Assembly (NCBI GenBank): GCA_003451595.1
Contig: DMDA01000135.1
Coordinates: forward strand, 14,325 to 32,563
Reading direction: 5' to 3'
Source of the DNA: Chloroflexota bacterium
Lineage (GTDB): Bacteria; Chloroflexota; Anaerolineae; Caldilineales; Caldilineaceae
DNA length: 18,239 bases
Shown one piece after another: positions 11,822 through 18,239 of this stretch. The notes below the pieces were generated by a model. That model was not told the origin of the DNA and did not search any database. It was given only the letters and a program-made list of their open reading frames with translations. A program made the position numbers and the translations under genes. The first letter of the stretch is position 1. Every line of letters begins with the position of its first letter.

Positions 11822-11826
11822 ATTTT

Positions 11827-11854
11827 AGTATAGCACAGGCTTGCCAGAGGGCAA
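11827..11854 (-). promoter_or_regulatory. Promoter of the 6S-like RNA
   Basis: On the minus strand there is TTGCCC (11854-11849), a 16-bp spacer, and TATACT (11832-11827) with an extended -10 (TGC-TATACT). The expected start near 11820-11821 coincides with the first base of the closing stem. TTGCC/GGCAA around the -35 forms a small inverted repeat. Confidence 0.7.
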
Positions 11855-11922
11855 ACCCCGCAAAACAGTAGAAACGGTGGGGCGTACGGTTGTCACCCAC
11901 GCTATCGATCACCAGCAATTGA

Positions 11923-13065
11923 TCAATTGGCGACCTGTTGAAACTCATTATCAACGACTTGGTAGATCCAAATCTGCGGATCGACAAGGTCGCCGTCTGG
12001 CTCGAAACGCAAATTGTCGAGCAGGGTGGCGAAGCTGTTGTTGCGTAGACTATTCGTGACAGCAGCGCGTTCCAGCGAGTTGGCTTTGCGCACGGCTTCG
12101 GCCAGCACCTGCATGGCGACATAGCCATTGACCGAGTACGTGTCAGGATTGCGATACTCCACTGCCTGATAGGCTTCGATCCACTTGGCGTCGGCGGCGT
12201 TGCGCGGGCTGGGGGCGAAGGCGCTGACGTACATGCCTTCGGCAGCGCCGTTGGCTTCATCGATGGTGGCGGCCAGAAATGCACCGTCGCTGGCAAGCAT
12301 GGGCGCATCGACGCCTGCCCCAACCAGCGCCGCGCGCAGATAGGGCGCCTCGATCTCGTAGCCTGCATAAAAGATTGCGTCGGGCGCTACATTTTTGACC
12401 TGCGCCACTTCCTGGGTGTAGACGCTCTGCCCCTCGGCGACTTCGGCCTGAAGAGTGACCGCAACGCCGCGCGCCTGCAATTCCTGCACCAGACTGGCGG
12501 CTAGCCCGCGACCGTACTCAGTGTTATTGTGGAGCACCGCCACCGACCTGGCGGCGAGTTTGTCCGCCAGGAAATCAGCGCTGACCGCCGCCTGCACGCT
12601 GTCATTGGCATTGACGCGGAAGAAGTTGTCGTAATTGCGCGCAGTCAGGCTCTGTTCGGAGGCGGTCGCTGCGATCACGACGAGCGGTAGGTTCTTGTAA
12701 ATCTCCATCGCGGCCAGCGTCTGCCCGCTGTTGAGGTGGCCAATGACGGCAAGCACGCGGTCGCCGGCGTCGATGGCCTGCTGAATCTCTGCGGCGCGGC
12801 TCACCGCCACCTCGCTGTCTGACTCATCATCGAGTGGGCGCACCACGACGCGATAACCGAGCAGCCCGCCAGCGTTGTTGATCTCCGCCGCCGCTAGCCG
12901 CACGCCGCCGAGGATGGTCTGGCCACCGTTGGCCTGGAAACCGCTCAAGGGCACCGCGACGTATACGATCACGTCACCACGGTTAGGTGCGCCACCGCCA
13001 CCACAGGCAGCAATTAACATTGTAATCAAGATGGCTATCGTAAAGGAAAGTTGCTTACTCGTCAT
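11923..13065 (-). CDS. LivJ-type (Peripla_BP_6) substrate-binding lipoprotein
   Basis: The 380-residue protein begins with a lipoprotein signal peptide ending in the lipobox L-I-A-A-C21 followed by Gly residues. The rest is a two-lobed type I periplasmic binding fold: V-A-V-P-L-S-G-F-Q-A-N-G, G-V-R-L-A-A-A-E-I-N-N-A-G-G, then V-I-G-H-L-N-S-G and later L-A-S-D-G-A-F. Relatives bind branched-chain amino acids, amides or short peptides outside the membrane. No LivH/LivM/LivG/LivF partners are in the window, so it may be a sensor or an orphan receptor. ATG 13065 was chosen because the signal peptide starts there; a GTG three codons upstream (13074) is the alternative. It follows the coiled-coil gene by 26 nt and is probably the last gene of the pspA operon. 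Confidence 0.85.
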   Translation of the reverse strand: MTSKQLSFTIAILITMLIAACGGGGAPNRGDVIVYVAVPLSGFQANGGQTILGGVRLAAAEINNAGGLLGYRVVVRPLDDESDSEVAVSRAAEIQQAIDAGDRVLAVIGHLNSGQTLAAMEIYKNLPLVVIAATASEQSLTARNYDNFFRVNANDSVQAAVSADFLADKLAARSVAVLHNNTEYGRGLAASLVQELQARGVAVTLQAEVAEGQSVYTQEVAQVKNVAPDAIFYAGYEIEAPYLRAALVGAGVDAPMLASDGAFLAATIDEANGAAEGMYVSAFAPSPRNAADAKWIEAYQAVEYRNPDTYSVNGYVAMQVLAEAVRKANSLERAAVTNSLRNNSFATLLDNLRFEPDGDLVDPQIWIYQVVDNEFQQVAN

Positions 13066-13091
13066 GGTTTCCACTCGAAAACGATTTGCCG

Positions 13092-13901
13092 TTATGCGTT
13101 GTAAGTGTAGATTTCATTCAGGCTGGTGACGAGGTCATCGAGACGTTTGACCTGCTCCAGGATGTCGCTTTGCAAGCGTTCAGCGCGGCCGCTGTTGATC
13201 GACTCGGCGTTGAGCAACTGCACCTGGCCGTAGACGGTCGCCAGCGCGGTGAGACTTTGCTCCATCTGTAGCTGCGCCTGACGCATGCGGGCGTCGAGTT
13301 CGCGCAACGTCTTCCACTGCGCGGTCTTGCTTTCAATCACCTGGTCGAGCTGTTGCTGAACGCCAGGGTTCTGTTCGCGCTCGCGCCGGCTGCGCAATTC
13401 CTCCAATTCGCGCGGCAATTTGTCGCGATCTTTTGCCAGCAGGTCGTCAGCCTGATAGGCATCGACGCGCAGCGCCAGTTGGTAGATATTGCTGACCCAC
13501 TCGCTAAGTTGATTGGCGGCGTCGTTCAGGCGGTCGCGGATGAGACCCGCTGGCTGCTTGCGCACTTGCAGCTCGATACGTCGCTGATATTCCAGCGCCG
13601 CTTCGACTTCCTGGCGCAGCGCCTTGTCCCTGATCTTGTGCGGGTCAAACTTTTCTTGAAAGACTTCCAGGATCACGCGCGCATTTGTTTCTGCGTCGCT
13701 GAGGCTGGAGTAGACCAGCGCGCCAAGACCAATTACGCCGAATAAGAGCCAGAGTTCGCGCGGCAATCCCAACGGCCCTGGCGCCAGGAAGTAGACCAGC
13801 AGCGTCAGGGCAATCACCACCGCGCTTTCCCAGCGGAAGATGGCGTATTGTAGGATGTTGTTGCGCGCCTCTTTTTGTACTTCCGTGCGAATGTCAGACA
13901 T
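13092..13901 (-). CDS. Membrane-anchored coiled-coil protein of unknown function
   Basis: This 269-residue protein is not recognised by family. Two hydrophobic segments (about 27-40 and 50-64) form a hairpin in the membrane. The remaining ~200 residues are highly charged and Gln/Glu/Arg/Leu-rich, with heptad-like spacing over long stretches (for example 160-269). The N- and C-termini would lie on the same side, probably the cytoplasm, where PspA acts. The ATG at 13901 has AGGT about 6 nt upstream. The gene sits between the vWA fusion and the LivJ-type lipoprotein, so it may link the extracytoplasmic proteins to PspA; that is inference. A resemblance to XpaC-like proteins, found near similar gene sets elsewhere, was considered but cannot be shown. 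Confidence 0.75.
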   Translation of the reverse strand: MSDIRTEVQKEARNNILQYAIFRWESAVVIALTLLVYFLAPGPLGLPRELWLLFGVIGLGALVYSSLSDAETNARVILEVFQEKFDPHKIRDKALRQEVEAALEYQRRIELQVRKQPAGLIRDRLNDAANQLSEWVSNIYQLALRVDAYQADDLLAKDRDKLPRELEELRSRREREQNPGVQQQLDQVIESKTAQWKTLRELDARMRQAQLQMEQSLTALATVYGQVQLLNAESINSGRAERLQSDILEQVKRLDDLVTSLNEIYTYNA

Positions 13902-13911
13902 GGTTTACCTG

Positions 13912-14022
13912 GCGTGTTGCGTGACAGCGCGTTGCGTGACAGCGTGTTGCGCCACGACATCCAAACTACGAAACATCCAACACGCACCACGCAATCTTTT
14001 CGCTCCTCGCAACTCGCCCCTC
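13912..14022 (-). repeat. 15-bp tandem repeat and mosaic repeat words inside the operon
   Basis: On the plus strand GCGTGTTGCGTGACA (13912-13926) and GCGCGTTGCGTGACA (13927-13941) are followed by a partial third copy (13942-13951). After these come two CATCCAA words and CACGCACCACGC. The stretch ends with the inverted GAGGGGCGAGTTGCG word that abuts the vWA stop codon. It fills the 121-bp gap between two co-directional genes and has no coding potential. Confidence 0.8.
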
Positions 14023-15801
14023 CTAGAAATAGGTCGAGATGATGCGATACAATTCCTCGATGTCGGCCTCGCTGGCGCGGCGATATTGACCACCGCCAAT
14101 GCGCGCCATTTCGGTGAGCGTGGCGGCGTCGGCATCTTCGCCGAAGCCGATGGTGAAGATCACGACCGGCAGGTCAGGATTCTCACGCATCAACGCCTGC
14201 AAGTCATAGAGATCGCGAGCACTTTCGTTCTCCAAACCGTCGGTCATCACGACGACGGCGTTGATGGCGTCGGTCCGGTTTTCTTGCTGCAGTGTAGCGA
14301 TGCCAGCGTAGGCTGCGTCGATCAGCGCAGTGCCGCCGCCCGCTTCCATGCGGTCGATCATGGCATTAAGATGCTGACGCGTCGAGTCATCGAGTGCAGC
14401 GAGCAGCGCATAGTCCTTGAGGCCGGAGCCAAACTCAATGATGCCGACGCGGTCGCGGTCGCCGCGTATCTGCGCCAGGAACGCCTTGAGCGCACTTTTG
14501 GCGGCCGTCAGTTTGGAGCCGTCCATGCTGCCGCTGGTGTCGACGACGAGATAGACGTTCGTCGGGCGCTTGGTATAGTACCAGTAGTCGCGCACTACGT
14601 TCACCACCTCGGCGGGTGGCATCTGCAAGGTGGTCTGTGGTTGTCGCCAGTCCACCTCGCTGGCGCCCGCAAAGGGGCTGCCAGGGCTGTCCAACGAGAT
14701 GTTCAGATCTGCAGGACGGTAGCCAGCCTGAAGCAAGTGTTGTTGGGCGGTGTCGCTGGTCAGGAACTCGGCAAAGGTCTGGTAGGTGCGCCGCTGGTTA
14801 GCAGTCACAGTCGGCTCATCCGCGCGTTGCCCCAATTCGAGCAGCGCCAGTGGATGGTCAGTCCAAAGTGTGCCTTCGGCAGGATAGAGCGCTATCAGGC
14901 GGTCGCCCGTTTGTTGTCGATTCCAATCGATCACGACGCGTTCTTGCGCCACGAAGAGATCGAGGAAATTGCGACCTTCTTCACGGAGCCTGGTCACGAC
15001 CTGGTCTTCGTTTTCGCCGTAGAAGCGCACTGTGCCTTCGACGGCCTGGACATATTCGAGCGTGGCCGGGGCGGTGGCGGCTTCGACGGTCAGCCCCCGT
15101 GTCATGCCAGCGCCGGCGTAGAACTCCGCCAATACTGCCAACAGGCCGCTGGCGTGTTTGGTGCTGGCGTGGCTCCATTTGAAGTCTGGGTCCTGGGTGG
15201 CGCGTCGCTGTATGTCCTGCCAGCTCACCGATTGGTCAGGCCACCCTAGGCGACGGGCGACGTCCTCCCACGCGGCCAGTACGATGGGGCTGACAGCGTA
15301 GCGCTGCTGACTGGCGATGCGACGCTGGGCAATCGGCATAGCCGCGCTGTCGCTGGTGGCCACGTTGGCGTCAGCGGCGGCCCACTGCTGCTCCAGCCTG
15401 TCGAGCCAGAGGCTGCTGTCAGGTGAAATCGCCTGAAAGGGCGGGCTGGCGAGCGCTGCCGTCACCATTGCCTCTGGGTCGTAAGGTATGATTTCAACTT
15501 TTAGGCTCTTGCCGTCGGGGGCGCGGCGCGCCTGTGAGTTGAAGTCATCGGCAAGCTCACTGAGCACCGGCGCCATTACCGGCGATACGGCGATGGTCAG
15601 CAGCGCGCTGTCCGCTTCCCAGCCGGCAACCGCCGGTTCGGGTGTGGCGCCGCTGCCGGTCAGCGCGTCGACAATTGTGCGTACGGTGCTGAAGACGACG
15701 ATACCGGCGCAACCGAAGAGGAGCACGGCGACGAGCACAAGAATCCACGGCGCGTTGCGGTTTTGTTGACTGCTGGTGCGGCGTGACGAAGATTTGCTCA
15801 T
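14023..15801 (-). CDS. Membrane-anchored solute-binding protein fused to a von Willebrand factor A domain
   Basis: The 592-residue protein has a basic, Ser-rich N-terminus and one membrane anchor (about 18-40). An extracellular solute-binding domain of the SBP_bac_11 type covers about 65-390, and a C-terminal vWA domain about 415-592. The vWA metal site (MIDAS) is complete: D421-T-S423-G-S425, T491 in G-G-G-T-A-L and D521 in M-T-D-G. The protein should bind a divalent metal and a protein partner outside the cell while sampling a ligand through its binding domain. It starts 10 nt after the preceding solute-binding gene (ATG 15801), and the two binding domains look paralogous. No permease or ATPase is near. 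Fusions of this type are known in Actinobacteria and Chloroflexota, but their job is poorly defined. Confidence 0.9.
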   Translation of the reverse strand: MSKSSSRRTSSQQNRNAPWILVLVAVLLFGCAGIVVFSTVRTIVDALTGSGATPEPAVAGWEADSALLTIAVSPVMAPVLSELADDFNSQARRAPDGKSLKVEIIPYDPEAMVTAALASPPFQAISPDSSLWLDRLEQQWAAADANVATSDSAAMPIAQRRIASQQRYAVSPIVLAAWEDVARRLGWPDQSVSWQDIQRRATQDPDFKWSHASTKHASGLLAVLAEFYAGAGMTRGLTVEAATAPATLEYVQAVEGTVRFYGENEDQVVTRLREEGRNFLDLFVAQERVVIDWNRQQTGDRLIALYPAEGTLWTDHPLALLELGQRADEPTVTANQRRTYQTFAEFLTSDTAQQHLLQAGYRPADLNISLDSPGSPFAGASEVDWRQPQTTLQMPPAEVVNVVRDYWYYTKRPTNVYLVVDTSGSMDGSKLTAAKSALKAFLAQIRGDRDRVGIIEFGSGLKDYALLAALDDSTRQHLNAMIDRMEAGGGTALIDAAYAGIATLQQENRTDAINAVVVMTDGLENESARDLYDLQALMRENPDLPVVIFTIGFGEDADAATLTEMARIGGGQYRRASEADIEELYRIISTYF

Positions 15802-15811
15802 AGCGCTCGCC

Positions 15812-17068
15812 TTACTGTTTCACATTGAGATCGAACCAGCGTAGCAGCGCCAGCAGTGTGTCGCGGTCTGGGCTGCGCATGGCCGTTGTACGCGGGACAA
15901 CCGGTAGCACGCCGCGGTCGGCCCACTTGGTGAAAAGGCTTGCGTCGCTGGCGTCGACTGGGATGTTGGGGTTTGCCGGACGCAGACCATACGCCAGTGC
16001 CGCCGTCTGTTGTTCATCGCTGAGCAGGTAACGTTGGAATTCGAGGGCAGCGTTCTTTTGCAGCGCGGTCGTCTCTGGGCCAACCCACACCGAGAAGGGG
16101 AAGTCGAACCAGGTCAGATATTTTGGGTAGTAGAGCGCCAACGGATCCTCCCAGCGCGTGAGGATGCCCTGCATATTTTGTAACAGATCGCTTTCTAGTA
16201 GTTGACCACCATCGCCGACGCTGTACCCGAAGAGGGCAAAGTCCTCGGCGCTGTAGGCGCTGGAACTGCTAAAGTCAGTCACGGCGCCCATCAATTCCTT
16301 GAGCCATTTCTGAAACTCCGGGTTGACGACATCTTCGACGGAGATGTTGGTGCGGTCGTAGTATTCACCAGCGGCCGCGATCATCGCCGCCAGCCCGCCG
16401 ACGTTGCGCGAGGGATTTGGCACGACGAGCTTGAAGAAGCCCCAGGCTGGCTCGCCGCCCAGTTCGGGCCAGCCGCCAGTCGCAGTTGCGGCGTCATGAA
16501 TGGCATCCCAATTGATTTCACCGTATTTTTGTTCGAGCACTTCAGCGCGCGTGTTGTATAGCCCCCACGTAAAGAGGCTGATCGCAATAGGGCGCGCGCG
16601 GTATTCGCCGTCGGTCAAGAAGACATCGCGCCCCAGACGCTCCTTGTAGGCCGCGTTTGCCAGCTCAACCAGATAGCGACTGTCGGGAATCCAGGCAACC
16701 GGGAACTTTTCCAGCGCCTTGCGTTCGGCGTCGGTCAATGTTTCCGGCGTTTGCTCGGCTGACAGCGCGCCGTATTCGTTGCGATCCCAGCGTCCGAGCG
16801 CGGTGAGACCATCCACCGCCTCGACCTGCACCTGGATCGGCACGCCATCGATGGTGCGCTTCTGGGCGTTGAAAGATTCAGCCGCGCTGCGCACCCAGGG
16901 TTCGACAGGCAACGAAGTCAGGATGCGAAGCGTAACCGTGTCTGGCCTGGCGATGGTCAGCGCAGCGCCACCCGCATTGTTGCTGGTGTTGGTCAGCAAC
17001 ACCGTCACGCCAACGATGAGCAGCGCTGCGACAATAATAGAGATGAAGATGATGCGTGTTCGGTTCAT
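15812..17068 (-). CDS. Membrane-anchored extracellular solute-binding protein
   Basis: From the ATG at 17068 (AAGGG about 6 nt upstream) the protein has 418 residues. The N-terminus is basic with one hydrophobic segment (about 6-25), a signal anchor or signal peptide without a lipobox. The rest is a solute-binding fold: V-T-L-R-I-L-T-S near the start, A-A-E-S-F-N-A-Q, the W-G-L-Y-N-T-R block, and near the end F-Q-R-Y-L-L-S-D-E-Q-Q-T-A-A-L. The equivalent region of the downstream vWA fusion (F-A-E-F-L-T-S-D-T-A-Q-Q) is similar, suggesting duplication. The frame remains open upstream to 17161, but those codons run through a strong hairpin and lack a ribosome-binding site. Ligand unknown. It sits between pspA and the vWA fusion. 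Confidence 0.85.
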   Translation of the reverse strand: MNRTRIIFISIIVAALLIVGVTVLLTNTSNNAGGAALTIARPDTVTLRILTSLPVEPWVRSAAESFNAQKRTIDGVPIQVQVEAVDGLTALGRWDRNEYGALSAEQTPETLTDAERKALEKFPVAWIPDSRYLVELANAAYKERLGRDVFLTDGEYRARPIAISLFTWGLYNTRAEVLEQKYGEINWDAIHDAATATGGWPELGGEPAWGFFKLVVPNPSRNVGGLAAMIAAAGEYYDRTNISVEDVVNPEFQKWLKELMGAVTDFSSSSAYSAEDFALFGYSVGDGGQLLESDLLQNMQGILTRWEDPLALYYPKYLTWFDFPFSVWVGPETTALQKNAALEFQRYLLSDEQQTAALAYGLRPANPNIPVDASDASLFTKWADRGVLPVVPRTTAMRSPDRDTLLALLRWFDLNVKQ

Positions 17069-17109
17069 CGGTACCCTTGCTCGCAATCCGATGGGGCGGA
17101 TGGAGAGGA

Positions 17110-17141
17110 CAGCATTCCAGGGCCGCTGCCCCGGAATGCTG
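17110..17141 (-). promoter_or_regulatory. Intercistronic hairpin 2 (pspA/solute-binding gap)
   Basis: On the minus strand CAGCATTCC-G-GGGC, loop AGCG, then GCCC-T-GGAATGCTG make a 14-bp stem with one G-U pair (an A-C mismatch on the plus strand). No U-tract follows, so it is not a standard terminator. It probably stabilises or delimits the upstream pspA message. Confidence 0.6.
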
Positions 17142-17156
17142 CAACTTGTGTGGTGC

Positions 17157-17189
17157 ACCAATCAGCCTGCCAACGGGTAGCTGATTGGT
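17157..17189 (-). promoter_or_regulatory. Intercistronic hairpin 1, directly after pspA
   Basis: ACCAATCAGC (17157-17166) and GCTGATTGGT (17180-17189) are a perfect 10-bp inverted repeat 7 nt past the pspA stop. There is no U-tract. Together with the next hairpin it may protect pspA mRNA 3' ends and lower expression of downstream genes. Confidence 0.6.
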
Positions 17190-17196
17190 AGTGAGC

Positions 17197-17877
<681 letters not shown>

Positions 17878-18006
17878 CTGGTTGTCCTCCCTGATCTGTC
17901 TGTAAGAGCGTGCTGTGTCGATACGATATTCAACGAGCGTGAGCGCATCCAGCCATTCGGCCTTGGGCAGAGACGCTGGAAGCTATCTCTGGTTCTGGAT
18001 TACGGA

Positions 18007-18026
18007 CTCTCGTTGCAGTACGAGAG
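18007..18026 (-). promoter_or_regulatory. Hairpin in the pspA leader
   Basis: CTCTCGT (18007-18013) and ACGAGAG (18020-18026) form a perfect 7-bp stem with a 6-nt loop, about 40 nt after the predicted transcription start and 130 nt before pspA. Function unknown. Confidence 0.4.
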
Positions 18027-18071
18027 GAATGTTCATTGGGTTGCACCTCAACTCCGCCATTCCCGGCAGTC

Positions 18072-18100
18072 ATTATAAATCGACCATTCGGGATAGACAA
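18072..18100 (-). promoter_or_regulatory. Predicted promoter of the pspA operon
   Basis: On the minus strand TTGTCT (18100-18095), a 17-bp spacer and a perfect TATAAT (18077-18072) predict a start near 18065 and a leader of about 188 nt. The -35 lies in the tandem hexamers GACAAT-GACAAT (plus strand, 18096-18107), so a regulator bound there could compete with polymerase. Confidence 0.6.
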
Positions 18101-18229
18101 TGACAATGCGCTGACAGATTGGAGTGTCATTTGCTGACATGTGAAGTTGCCCCGATTGGGTGGAGGGTGATGATGATAAAGACTTTCCTTGTCTGGCACA
18201 GAACTTAGTGTCATTTTTCACATGCCAGA
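18096..18229 (-). promoter_or_regulatory. Repeated TGTCA-type motifs upstream of pspA, possible operators
   Basis: On the plus strand there are tandem GACAAT (18096-18107), CTGACAG (18111-18117), AGTGTCATTT followed by ACATG (18123-18141), and a second AGTGTCATTT followed by CACATG (18207-18224), 84 bp further on. The outer copy lies within an inverted repeat TCTGGCA/TGCCAGA (18192-18198 with 18223-18229). The repeated words around and above the -35 suggest a regulator-binding region; the regulator is unknown. Confidence 0.4.
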
Positions 18230-18239
18230 TTTGACGGGA

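Larger units (their letters stand above)
17878..18239. other. Upstream region of the pspA operon
   Basis: No gene is supported in these 362 bp. It contains the ribosome-binding site (17885-17890), a leader hairpin, the predicted promoter and a cluster of TGTCA-type motifs. The short frames here lack ribosome-binding sites and coding character. Confidence 0.6.

Noticed and set aside
11923..13065. A complete branched-chain amino acid ABC transporter
   Set aside because: Only the binding lipoprotein is present; no permease or ATPase genes are found in the window.
13840..15249. Long plus-strand open frame (469 codons) opposite the vWA fusion
   Set aside because: It is antisense to a protein with clear solute-binding and vWA motifs; high-GC codon bias creates such shadows. 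The same holds for plus-strand frames opposite the PHP gene (1471-2691) and lon (2840-3712).
17069..17161. Upstream extension of the solute-binding gene to 17161
   Set aside because: The extra codons run through a strong hairpin, lack a ribosome-binding site and would bury the signal anchor; ATG 17068 has AAGGG at the right distance.

Overview
The window reads as a GC-rich bacterial chromosome fragment, most likely from Chloroflexota (Anaerolineae/Caldilineae-like). That placement is inference. It rests on gene content (a UbiA-type phosphoribosyltransferase, a PspA operon containing a solute-binding/vWA fusion, large GT-C-like membrane proteins) and on many short degenerate tandem repeats in gene junctions. 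No rRNA, convincing tRNA, complete transposon, CRISPR array or phage gene is visible.

Layout. The 3' part of a UbiA-family gene (1-693, +) converges on a PHP/AlbA_2-like fusion gene (778-2658, -), with an 8-bp tandem repeat between them. Upstream of the PHP gene on the minus strand is lon (2822-5425, -), followed by a long hairpin whose wobble pairs fit a minus-strand terminator. Divergent from lon is a tightly overlapping plus-strand operon: fchA (5821-6459), folD (6456-7307) and a large polytopic membrane protein (7304-9580). This converges on a minus-strand pair: a degenerate MBL-fold protein (10529-11401) and an uncharacterised protein with an RNase H-like tail (9766-10509). From 11.6 kb to the end everything is minus strand. 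The order of transcription is pspA, a membrane-anchored solute-binding protein, a solute-binding/vWA fusion, a membrane coiled-coil protein and a LivJ-type lipoprotein. Just downstream is an independently promoted, rod-shaped RNA of about 180 nt that looks like 6S RNA.

How the genes fit together. FchA and FolD form a one-carbon folate module. FolD has lost the Lys and Gln used for cyclohydrolase chemistry, so FchA probably supplies that step and FolD only the dehydrogenase step. The pspA operon combines a membrane-stress scaffold, a membrane coiled-coil protein and three extracytoplasmic solute-binding proteins, with no permease or ATPase in the window. That suggests sensing or envelope surveillance rather than transport. 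Lon fits a general proteostasis role.

Most notable items: the 6S-like RNA at 11641-11821; the split folate chemistry; the PspA/dual solute-binding/vWA operon; and repeat DNA of the intergenic type lying in frame inside the membrane protein gene.
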